From contig CM064426.1 of the NCBI GenBank assembly GCA_032690845.1, positions 40,604,101 to 40,668,100 of the forward strand: a DNA stretch of 64,000 nt, in the 5' to 3' direction. Both the position numbers and the translations under genes were made by a program. Origin of the DNA: Eleusine coracana subsp. coracana. Its lineage: Eukaryota; Streptophyta; Magnoliopsida; Poales; Poaceae. The notes below the pieces were generated by a model, which saw only the letters and a program-made list of their open reading frames with translations, ran no database searches and was not told the origin of the DNA. Shown here piece after piece: positions 32,963-43,466 of this stretch (position 1 is the first letter of the stretch; every line of letters starts with the position of its first letter).

Positions 32963-34580
32963 AACTCATCTAAGCTTAAGTCTTGCAAAGACCTAAGCTT
33001 GGGGAGGTACCCCAAACCAAGGTGTGCCGCTTCTTCTATCCTCTCTCCCCCTTTCTCCAGTTGAGTTGTTGTCATTTTTTTGAGAAAATTTAAGAAAACC
33101 CAAAAACATTTTTCAGTTTTTGAAGAAAACAAATCATAAAAATTTGCATAACCAAAAAGAATAAAAATATTTCCCTTTTCAAATAAAATTTGAGAACTTA
33201 GTATCTACCTTGCCTATGGAAATGACGAATAGTTGTTCTGTTAGCTCCCCGTGAGTCTCAAGTATACAACCTCTACTCTTCATTTTGGTGGGTAATGGTA
33301 GACCGGCATGATGACAGGCTAGTCCCTCTATGTTTTAGTGGGTGTAAAATGGCTAATAAACACCAAGTCCAGTTGTTGGAATTCATGATATGGCATGTTT
33401 TGGATGAGTCTATGATCTCCTCATGGTTAGAGTCCAATGATTTCTTTCAAACCATGCTACAATAAACCCCCCCTAGGTGTATGTCTTTCCTATGATAGAA
33501 AAATTCCTACCAAGGCCAGATATTAATTGTGAACCAACTTTTATGCCATCCATGTATGCATTGAGTTTGGTTAGGATTTGATCCTTATGAGGGACTTGCA
33601 CTTTCAAAGCCAATCATTTTTCTTTGCGTAATCTTTGAGTTCTCATATAATCATGCTTGGTTATGCAGTTTCCACATTGGATTCAAGCATCCACTTCACC
33701 AAGCATGTTAGCCAAAAATCTCTCCTTTGCGAAAACCTTGATCCTAAAGAAAGATTTTGGTTCTCCCAAAATAAATGCTCAGAAAAAGTTTGCAAAAATA
33801 TTTGAACCATTGAACTAGCTTCCCTATACTATGAGAGCTGAAAAAGAAAGAAAGAAAAGAAGGAAGAAAGAAAAACAAAATGAGAAAAAATTATCAGCTC
33901 TCATAGATGTACAAATGTCAAGTTTCAAGGTTCATTAAATTCATTGAGCAAAAATAAAGGACCATCCTTTCACTCTAGCATAAAAATCCAATCTTTGATA
34001 AAGATTTTTGCTATTGTGCTTGTCCACTCCTTCACGTGAGTCCATTCTCTCCCTCTCCCCTGGACATTATTTCCAAATGGTTGGAATGAGAAAGTGCAAA
34101 GTCTTTTCACTAGGACCATCTCTTAACTTAATGAAATATGCATACTAGATGTGCCATCCTAACAAGCTCCACATATATAGTCAAATTTCATAGAGTATGA
34201 TGAGGAATTGGTGAGGAAATACACTTTTTGAGAGATGAGAGTCATAGTGAAGGATTACACCAAGACGGAAAATTTTCAATCTTATGCAGCATTACAAAAA
34301 CTTTGGACTCATGATCATGTAGGAGGTTGAGTGACAAAATCTAAACTTGTTGTTCTGAGTTCCAACCGCTCATGACAAGGTCATAAAATGGCTAAGATCC
34401 CCACTTACAATGAGAACGACTTAGTAATCAACTTGTGCTGGTTTACCATTACCCATATGTTGTAGGAGTATGTGTTTGTGCACTTGATCCTTGCAGGGCT
34501 CTAATATTGAAGCAACTCCTAGTCCATCACTTCCAAGTTTTAATTTGCTCGGGACGAGCAAAGGTTTAAGCTTGGGGAGG
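32963..34580 (+). other. B element 3' non-coding region with duplicated polypurine motif
   Basis: AT-rich, no supported frame. The motif TAAGCTTGGGGAGGT occurs twice: at 32994-33008, just after the gag-like frame, and across 34567-34581, abutting the 3' LTR, where it is the polypurine tract. A GAAA-rich microsatellite lies at about 33840-33890. Confidence 0.75.
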
Positions 34581-36197
34581 TGTTGGTGGCCCTAAAAACC
34601 CAATATCAGCCACCAACCGGTCAGGAAATGCAAGGTAAAGAGCAAAGTTTCATGAATATTTGTTTAAACTAATAAAGTTCCACAAGCTTTGGTGAAATAT
34701 GTGTTTGCAGGTTCAAAGGGGCCAAAATTATGTAAAAACATGAAGAAACGCCCCATTGGCTGATACTGCCGTAAAACAGCTGGCCGACAGGGTCGTATGA
34801 GGCTGAAATAAAAGACCGAGCAGGGTCGTGATAGCTGAAATCAGGACCTAGCCGACAAGGTCATATCAGGCTGAAATCAGCCACCCGACTAGTCAAAACA
34901 GAGTCTCATCAGGCTGAACCAATCCGACCCAGCCGACCCTGCAAAACACTCCATCATGAGGCCGTTCTCCATCCCCGGACTAAGGAGGGTAAAAAGTGAA
35001 GAAGTAAAGTAGGCATCAACGTGGCACAACTTGGACAAGTGAAGACATGACCCGGAGGGGGTTGGCACCAAAAAGGGGCCACCGCCCGGCACAGGCCGCC
35101 GCCCGGCCTAGGCCGCCGGCCGGCATGCCAGGCCGCCCGGCCTGGGAATTTCCTCCCGGGGTGTCCAGCCCACTTGGCCCATCATGCCAACCGATGCCAA
35201 GTGGATAAGGCGGTTGAAAACCGACCCAAAACCGTCATCCGGACCAAATCTGAGCCGTCCGAGGGAAGGCGATCGGGAACCAACTTCATCCAATGGCCGC
35301 CTGGCCTGGCCTGCCGCCTGGCATGCCCGGCCGCCCGGTGGGGGATATTTTGCCCACGGACTCTCCTCCACCTTGATGTACCCGCCAAGTCTTCGCCACC
35401 TATAAATAGAGGGGGAATTCGGTAGAAGTGAAGGAATAGAGAAGAAATAAGCATTAGTCCTAAGTTTTACCCAAGTAGAAGAGTAGAGGTGTAGGAGGAG
35501 GAGTTCAGAATGCTGGTTCCTTCAACTTGTGCCTTGGGGATTGAAGCTCCTGCATGAGTAATCTCCCTCATCTTCGGGGCCGGGTAACATGTAGTAGAAT
35601 TCCTATCCAAGTAATAAAGTGAGTATTTCTATCCTTTTATTATGCGGGATCCTCGTGCATAACTTTTTATTGCTTTGTAGCATTATCTTGTTATGTTTAC
35701 CAATTCTAGAACTGGTATGAAAGTCTATGTTTAGACGTGGTGTTTAGACTTAGCTTTTCTGGGTTTGCATTCGTACACACGGGCTGTGTGGTAGGCGACA
35801 GGTGGTGACAGTCCTACCCATCCAATATTGAATTCCACCATGTTCAGGACGTCTCAAGCAGGGTTGTCTAGTGTTAACGTGCCCACTAGTACATGAGATT
35901 AGTTACCGACCCTTACATGTGGATCGTTATGGTGCCCCGAAGTAGATATTTGGAAATAGAATTCTCACTAAGTTACTTGGAGAAGGTTCACTACATTAGA
36001 TTGCCTGACCCGGGGACTTCTTCTGCTTATAGTATATACTTTGTTCTGCTCCCTTCATCACTAGGACTTGATATATTAGGAGTGACACTCTACTCGTTCC
36101 CTATGGAAATCGATACTCTGGAATACTCTCGGGTGAAGGCTACGTCGGCATCTGCACACTTGCAGATTTTCCCTGTTAGGCTTAAGAACCGCCAACA
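34581..36197 (+). repeat. B element 3' LTR (complete)
   Basis: A 1,617-bp LTR, TGTTGGTGGCCC to CGCCAACA, with promoter box TATAAATAG at 35401-35409 and the CCGCCCGGCC-rich segment. The five bases after it (GGGGT) are the presumed target duplication; the left partner is outside the window. Confidence 0.93.
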
Positions 36198-37726
36198 GGG
36201 GTCTAGGTCATTCTCTTAGGTCATGTCTAGTCGGTGATGTGCAAGGATGTTCGGTGAAATCACAGGCACTAGGTGATAATGGAGAAGCCAAGGAGCTGTT
36301 CGGAGAAGCCGGAAAACCAAGTCAAGCGAGGACAACAAGTTTCAGCTATCTGGACGTAGTGAGCGAACAGAGGCATCAGAGGTGACCGGACTGTATGGTC
36401 ACTATGTGGAGTTTTCCAGGACTAAGCACGAGGAGCAAGGACTCTGACTGCGGGAGACTCCATACAGACCGGATGGTCTGGTCAGTAGGAGTGCAGGGAC
36501 GACAGAGAGGTTGCAATTTATGGAACTTCCTGGAATGGAGAGAGAAAGTGGACCGGACGGTCCAGTCCAGTGGGTGGATAGTCCAGTCATCAGGAGTTCA
36601 GCATAGGGCAGAGAGCCGTTGGAGCCCAGTTTGCAGTGACCGGACGGTTCGGTCAGGCAGTGACCAGACAGTCTAGTCTGGAGGTCCAGAAAGCTGATTT
36701 TGTGGAGCAACGACTAGTTTGAGGTTGGGAGCCTATATAACTTCGTTGCTGGAGTCTAGGAGACCTCTCTTGGCAAGTGGAATACCTGAGAGCATTTCGT
36801 AAGGTCCAAGAGGAAAAGAGGAGAGCACTAGGAGAGGATATTGGATATCTTGAGAGTGCTAGTGAGAGTAACAAGGAGCTACGTTGCACATCTAAGGCTA
36901 GGGTGTCCTTGAGGGTGTGATCTAGGTTGTTACTCTTGGTCTATGGTGAGACCTAGACCAATTATGTGTCGGTGATCGAGCCTATCGTGATTGGTTGTGA
37001 AGGCCGTCACAAGCTTGTACATGGTTTGAGCCTGCCGTTGGAAGGGGCATCAATAGTGAGCGCCCGTATCGGTTCGGGGAGTCCGACAAGTTCTCGAGGG
37101 AGGTGAGCTTGTGCTTTGTGCAGCAGTGACGCACACCATGTCTTCACTCGAGGAGTAGGGGAAGGCACCATCCTTCCGAGACCTCGGGAAAAAATCACGA
37201 GCCATCTCTTACTATACTCCTTACTATGATACTTTACTTTCCGTATTTACATATTGTGCTATTCATGCTTGTGTGTTTACCTTACTCTAGTTGACTACCT
37301 TGTAGACTTGCATGAATAGGCTTCTTTACTTGCTAGTAGTGCTTGGCCTTCATACTTGATCACTAGCATGTGTAGGAGTTTCTTGGCTTGATTGATCACC
37401 CTAGTATGTATTGTGCTACTCATGCATGTATGCTTTCTATATGCTTGTTGATCTAGTAGCTTTGCTTGAGTAGAACCCCTTGCTAGCTAGTTGTTTGCTT
37501 CCGCGTATCTTTGGTAACTAGTTTGCATAGGAGTTGTATTGCGTTTTGTGTGATCCACTAGTATGCTTAGGTTGTTGTTCCTTTCATAGGTTCATTATCT
37601 TGCTAGTGTGATCACCACTAGGATAGCGTAGGAGTTGTTTTGGGTGGTCGGTTTTAGGAATTGGCGAATTTGGTACATAGTGCGAGTTCCCGATTCACCC
37701 CCCCTCTCGGTCACTCGGTCCTTTCA
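36198..37726 (+). repeat. Right part of an LTR of an unassigned element (F), probably copia-type
   Basis: The segment ends TTCACCCCCCCTCTCGG then GGTCCTTTCA, a 3' end reminiscent of grass copia LTRs; the partner TGAAAGGACC start is not in the window. At 36385-36690 palindromic variants of ACCGGACGGTCC recur at least five times (for example 36386, 36472, 36552, 36638), as in promoter-proximal LTR repeats. Element B separates it from its left part. No gene is recognised. It could be a solo LTR or the LTR of a larger element. Confidence 0.6.
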
Positions 37727-38915
37727 TTTTTCCAGCAGGAATTTTAACCTGAGCCCAAAAGCAAAGTTGGAGGAGATATTTTGGTGGTCATGCATAAAAA
37801 TTGGCAAAGGTTTTGAGCACGACAACTTGGGAATTTTGGCGATACACAGTGGTACTGTTCCAGTCAAGGGGAGTAAACAAAATCATTTCTTTTGACCACT
37901 GGCCGATCGACACACCGCCATCCTCTCCCTCTGGCCGACGATCGGCTTCACCTGCTCCCTCCCCACTCTGTCCACTGCTCCGCCTACCCTTCCCCGTGCT
38001 ACCGGCGCTGCATTGAAACCGCCTCACCGCCGAGCCACTCTCTCCGGTCCTCCCACTCCCTCGGTTCTCTCTTTCTCTCCGGCTACAAGAGCAGCAGCGG
38101 CAGGAACGGCTGTCCCTCTTTCTCTTGGCACCAACACATTCCCGCACCCTCCCTATAATCTTTCTCGACGCACCAACCTCCCCCTCCTAGCACCACCCAT
38201 TGCCTTTGCCGGCGAGCGCAGAAGCAAAATCCAGCCGTACCCCTGTTTTTGAGCCGCCATGGCCGCTGCCGCGTCGAGCTCGGTCAAGGAACCCCCCTCA
38301 TCCCCTTTTTCTTCCTCAACTCGATGCACCACGACTCCCTCTAGCTTCCCCCTGACCTTGCCCCTCCCTCGTGCAATGACCTTGCCAGATTTCAGGAAGG
38401 AAAGGACGCCACCGCGCCGGAACCCGCCACCTGCACGACGAGAACCACCCTCCGGCCACCGCCCTTGATGTCTTCCTCCACACCGGTGATCCCCACACCA
38501 CCGTGAAGCTTCTTGACCCCCATTCGACCCCTCTCCCTTTCTGTGCGTGATTTGTGAGGCCGCCGAAACCACCCCCTGCCTCCGCCGCCGCTGATATCAC
38601 TCCAGTCACCGCCGACGATCAGCGACCCCCTGGGGTTGCTCACCGTCACGTGCATGGCCGGATGGTGCCGGTCTGAGCCATCTCCCCCACTGCAGCGCCC
38701 TACAAGGAGAGCATCGGCGAGCCAGCCACGCTCCGGCGAGCCTGGCTGACGCGCACGTGCGTGACTATTTGAATTGTCGAGTGGCAATTCGATAAATAAG
38801 TGTGAACTTAAAAAATTGTTCAAAAATCCATAACTTGAAAACTAAAGGTCAGAAAAATATGAAACCAATTTTGTTAAACACAAAAAATTCCCCTCTATCC
38901 AAAAAGTAAGATGTG
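37727..38915 (+). repeat. Element E 5' LTR, left visible part
   Basis: Collinear with about 4660-5800 of LTR 1 but strongly diverged; it shares the motif AAAAGCAAAGTTGGA and includes the GC-rich block (about 37890-38750). No conserved reading frame. The last five bases (ATGTG) are the left target duplication of element D. Confidence 0.82.
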
Positions 38916-39251
38916 TGTTGGAGCTAGGGTTCAAGGAACCCATTGTTTCTCCTCATGGGCTCAGTTACCTCATGTTTGGCCCATGTAGTCTTTTGGTCCA
39001 ATTGTAAAGGCATTTGTGTACTTATACCCCCACCAAGGGTAAAATGGTGATTTGTAACACGTCGAGGATAGAAGAGGGATTCTCCTCTTCTCCCCTTTCT
39101 ATAAATACAAGACCCTAGAGGTCATGAGGGGCGTTGATTGATTGATGCCGGCTCCTTCTCTTCTTGGCTAGTTGTATCGTTCCTCTAGCTTTGCCAACCC
39201 ATCGGGTTGACATCGCCCACAATATGTATGTTGGGTTTTGTAACCACAACA
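38916..39251 (+). repeat. Element D 5' LTR
   Basis: 336 bp from TGTTGGAGC to CCACAACA. Promoter box TATAAATA at 39100-39107. Confidence 0.93.
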
Positions 39252-39253
39252 GC

Positions 39254-39270
39254 TGGCGCCAACCGTGGGG
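39254..39270 (+). other. Element D primer-binding site
   Basis: TGGCGCCAACCGTGGGG starts two bases after the LTR. The TGGCGCC core is typical of plant Ty3/gypsy primer sites; I do not assign the tRNA. Confidence 0.75.
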
Positions 39271-39324
39271 AGGGATACAAAAAGTCTCGTGAGCAGAAGT
39301 TGAATTTTTGGAGCAAAAGTCCGG

Positions 39325-40040
39325 GGTCCTTCGGCTTAAGTGGCCCTTCGGTATCTGCCTTCGGGCACCTTTTTCGAAGGCCCTTCAGGCACCTTTTTTG
39401 AAGGCCCTTCGGGCAATTTTTTCGATGGCCCTTTGGTATCTGCCTTCGGGCACCTTTTTTGGAGGCCCCTCGAGCACCTTTTTTGATGGCCCTTCGGGCA
39501 ACTTTTTCGATGGCCCTTCGGTATCTGCCCTCAGGCACCTTTTTTAAAGGCCCTTCGGATCAGCCTTCGGGCTTGTTTATATGTCTTCCTTCGGGATCAG
39601 CCTTCAGGCTTGTTTTAAGTTGCCCTTCAGGATCAGCCTTCGGGCTCGTTTTAAGTTGCCCTTCAGGATCAGCCTTCGAGCTCATTTTAAGTTGCCCTTC
39701 GGAATCTAACTTCGGGCTCGTTTCCAAGTAGCCCTTCAGGATCTTCCCTCCGGGGGTCCTTCGGTACAAGTCGCCCTTTGGGATCAGCCTTCGGGCTCAT
39801 TTTAAGTTGCCCTTCGGGATCAGCCTTCGGGCATATTTATAAGTGGCCCTTCGGGATGTGTCTTCGGGCTGTGCTTCTTGTTGGTCCTTCGAGATATGCA
39901 AAAAAAAAACATCATTCACCTTCTGAGGGTCCTTCGGCATGAGCCTTCAGAAGGCTCTTCGGGCTCACCCTTCAGTATCAACCAACCGAAGGCCCTTCGG
40001 ACACGCCCTTCGACATCAACCGTCTTGGGGTCCTTCGGAC
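39325..40040 (+). repeat. CTTCGG tandem array in the D leader
   Basis: About 23 copies of CTTCGG, most as GCCCTTCGGGC or GCCTTCGGGC, occur at roughly 20-50 bp spacing. They form two higher-order patterns: a block with GGTATCTGCCTTCGGGCACC and T-runs (39340-39550), and one with GATCAGCCTTCGGGCT and TTTTAAGTTG (39555-39850). In RNA, CC(UUCG)GG is the very stable cUUCGg tetraloop hairpin. Frames on both strands read through the array only because of its periodicity. Confidence 0.85.
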
Positions 40041-42886
40041 TCGCCCTGTGGCATTAGCCTTTAAGGGGCCCTCTCGCCCTTTAGAAAGAATCTGCACAAC
40101 TCCGCCTCAAAGGTGATATCCATCTATGCCTTCTGAACTTTGCAAGTTTTTTCTTTCTCTTCAAATCAACATTTCGACTTAGCAGCCTAGACTTGCTTCT
40201 TTCTTCATTTATTTTATAGCATGTTCTAATGCGCTTAGTTATGGTAGTTGTACGGAATGCCGAGGCTCTCGCGCAAGCCGTTGATGAGCGGCACGTGACA
40301 AAAACACCACCAGGCTTGCTCTCGGAGAGTAGTTGCCCAGAACTTGCCGGTATATGCGATAGCGATGACCTGAAACACTGTCGAGTTCATGTCAAACCGA
40401 ATCGCCTTCGACCACCCACCGAGACCTAATTAAAAATAATAATAATAATAATAATAAACACTTGAAAAATGTAGGAATTTCTCACGGCCCCCAACAAATG
40501 TTCAGGTATTTGTTGACTCACCCCCTGGTAAGAGTACTGATTTGGGCATTGCTGAAGGGCCTTCGACCTCAATCTGAAACATGCTGTCAAAAACTGAAGG
40601 CGTGCGTGCTATCCCGAAAGGTTAGCGCTAGAAACTTGCAGTCGAGGGAACAAGTCGTAGTTGCACCACATGTATACTGCAACTTATTTCCCGAAGGAAG
40701 ACAGTCATGTCCTGAAAGCTACCTTAGCCCAGTCGTCGAGAGGTACATAGGTCTGTGTTAAAAAACCCAGAACAAGCGATGATTGTGTAGACACGTGTGT
40801 AGCCCGAAGGGACTCCCTGATCATGTTTTGTATGCTTAGGAGTACGTTTCGGAGCTCACTCCAAAATCTGAGATTGGAAATTATTTTAAAACACTTTGGC
40901 CAGATGAGAAACCCTGAAGGATAGTTTTAGCTGATTTGCCAAAAGCACGTGCAAGGGAGGCACACCGAGGGTGCCATGGCCCTTCCATAAGGCTCTGCTC
41001 AATGTCATTACAGTGTTGTTTGCATGCTGTTAAACGGCAACCCAGAGGAGGGCATGCATCCCGCTAAGCTTTTGTTCTATATATAACATACAGACGCATG
41101 CGTGGATCATAGTATAAAATCGTGACACAGGAGATACGTGATCAATGCTTCAGTCTAGCTATTGAGCCTGTTACTTACTTTACTAGTCATCCTCAAATGC
41201 CAATGCTAACCACATGCTAGATTGCTCCAGCTAGCTAGCCGAAGAGAATGTTTGGACCCGAGGGACACCCGGCCGAATTACCAGTAGCATCCAGGCCTTT
41301 GGTAGTTGTCTGGTCCGAAGGCCCAAAGTTGTTGTTGTCCTGAAACCCGATGCACCTGCAAGCTAGCGCGTAGCCTAACAATAACAATAGTAACAAGAAA
41401 GGGCCGAACAAAAGCATTTAGTGCTTTGCCCCGAAGGGTGCTACTGGCAGACCAATACCGAGGTCCCAGAGCCAGAGCCACTCCAAAGGGTCAAGCGGCA
41501 CCGAGGCCCATGAGTCACGCCAATGCTGGTTGCATTGCATGATCCCACCCTGCTAATGGCAGCCGAGAGGCACACTGCTGTAAGTTTAAGCCACCAAAAC
41601 TCGTTATAACAATTCACATCAATGAGTAATATGGAGACTTGCAAATTATCATTGTCTTCCATATTTGGAGTTAGCTCTCAGCTGAGAGCCAACGTCTGGC
41701 ACTATAAACGGTGGATAGGCCCCGTAGCCTACTGTCTTCGAAGCAAGTATTTGTCGACGTGGTCCTTTGGCATGGCCGATTAAATTATCCTAGTTTTTAG
41801 AACTACTTATAGTGGAAAGCTTCGGCTAAGTGATGCTCCCGAGGCCATCTTGCGGCAATATGAGAGCTGGTCCGAATAAAAACTAGCCTTCGGGTTGTGC
41901 GCAGGCACTATAGTTTAGTAGAGGTTTGCCAATGTCCGGAGGCACTGATCAGTCGAGCACCTCTTTAGCAGAGGCCACCGAGGCTCCCTGCCCTTGTCTA
42001 CATGCACACCTAGTTCTAACGAAAGTGCACTTGGTGCAACTAGACACTGCACTACCAAAGGTTCCGGTGTGGATGCGTGTTGCCGCTAAAAAGTTATATA
42101 GAAAACACTCGGTCATTGTTCCGGGGTCCTCGGCACACTATTAATAATAACCAAGAAAATAGAGCAAAAATTAAACGGGGTATGCGATAACAAGGATTCA
42201 AAACACAACTGAGTCTCTGTCAGCCGGAGGGACCTTCGGCCATGCAAGATAAAATGATTTCCAAACCATATCACAGGTGACGCATGTCATGCACGTTCCC
42301 GGGGGGGGGGGGTGGATCTAGATGGAATTCAATGGTTAATAGCGCCATTGAGCTTCTGTGGTCACACGTTATTCACACACTTATAATCGAGCTCCGGCAT
42401 GCATGTTAACCAGGGGTACCTTCGGGAGCCTGAAGCCAAAAGAAAAAAAAATGCTCCAAAGGCAACGAGGGATTGCTGAGCCAAGAGCGCTAGTGAACCA
42501 CGTACAGGACACTAGTGCCATGTGTGGCACTTTGCCGAAGGCCCGGGCTAGGGAGGGCTAATAAAAATTGCCCCGGCACCTTGCCGTCACAACCATAGAT
42601 GCCTACGAGTTTACAACCTGGTCAAGCCACCACTCGCAATGAGGTCCACCACCGAAGGGACTACGGTCATGTTAAGCCTGAGGGCCTCGATCAGAGGAAT
42701 GACAAATATGATATCTTCTATGTGCTAAGGTGCTTGCCTAGTCTTGCCCGAAGGCCCCACGGTTGAAGGGCAGCTATTGCGTAAATCTACGAGCTCTTGT
42801 TATGTAAAATGCATGCATGAATAAGATGCATTTTGGAGTGTCATAGTGCTGAAAGTTGTTGTACCCAAAGCCTAACACATGCTCCA
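40041..42886 (+). other. Element D internal region, left part
   Basis: No supported gene. Dispersed CCGAAGG/CCTTCGG motifs continue throughout. An AAT microsatellite lies at about 40435-40458 and a run of G at 42301-42311. The last five bases (CTCCA) are the left target duplication of Tat-2. Confidence 0.65.
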
Positions 42887-43296
42887 TGTGGGATACTTGC
42901 TTTACGGGTATCCTCATACAAGGCAAAAGTCAGTGGCCGACCGGGTACTTCATCAACAAGGAAGCCGACCGACTCGGCTTGGTGTGCAAGATAAAAAAGA
43001 TTAGACTTTCCATATGGAACCATTGTAGAGTATGACTAGGACTCTGCTTGTACCCCCCCTGTCGACCAGAAATATAAGGCGGCAAGGTACCCCTCATGAG
43101 GAGGGGTCGAGAGATAGCTAGAGACAATTTAGGCTTAACATCTCGAAACAATCAATACAATACATAACACACGATGTAGGGTTTTTACTCTCATTGAGAG
43201 GGCCCGAACCTATATAATTCGGCGTCTTGTGTAACCATCATAGTTCTTGGTCTGGACATAGCCTTATATATTTACTGCCGGTCTTGAGCATCGATA
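42887..43296 (+). repeat. Tat-2 5' LTR
   Basis: 410 bp. The promoter box at 43073-43079 reads TATAAGG here (TATATAAG in the other Tat LTRs). Confidence 0.94.
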
Positions 43297-43466
43297 GTCC
43301 GGACAAGGCTCGTCGGGATTCTCCATCGACTACGATGGCCGAACTTCCCATCATCCAATACTCTTCGGACTAAAAGATCTCCTTTGGATCGCTCGACTTC
43401 ACGGTCGGCGACAATGGAGCCCTAGGTCTGAACGACTACAGATCAGACTCGACCGCAGCCAGCCCC
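43297..43466 (+). other. Tat-2 leader
   Basis: Short region between LTR and gag start, beginning GTCCGGACAAGGC. I could not match it to a common plant primer site. No gene. Confidence 0.6.

Larger units (their letters stand above)
29889..36197 (+). mobile_element. Non-autonomous Athila-like LTR element (B)
   Basis: LTRs end TGTTGG...CCAACA, the primer site is TGGCGCCGTTGCC (tRNA-Asp type, as in Athila-related elements), and a purine tract precedes the 3' LTR. The internal region is only about 3.5 kb with a damaged gag-like frame and no pol, so it is a LARD-like derivative needing proteins in trans. The first part of its 5' LTR is missing because Tat-1 inserted there; that part should lie left of the window. 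Family placement is inferred from primer site and termini only. Confidence 0.85.

Noticed and set aside
39185..39769. Lys/Arg-rich or Phe/Gly/Pro-rich repetitive proteins across the CTTCGG array on both strands
   Set aside because: The frames exist only because the repeat avoids stops; all strands and frames give similar low-complexity products and there is no start context.
42301..42311. Run of G as a G-quadruplex or regulatory site
   Set aside because: A single homopolymer without further G-tracts; slippage is the simpler explanation.
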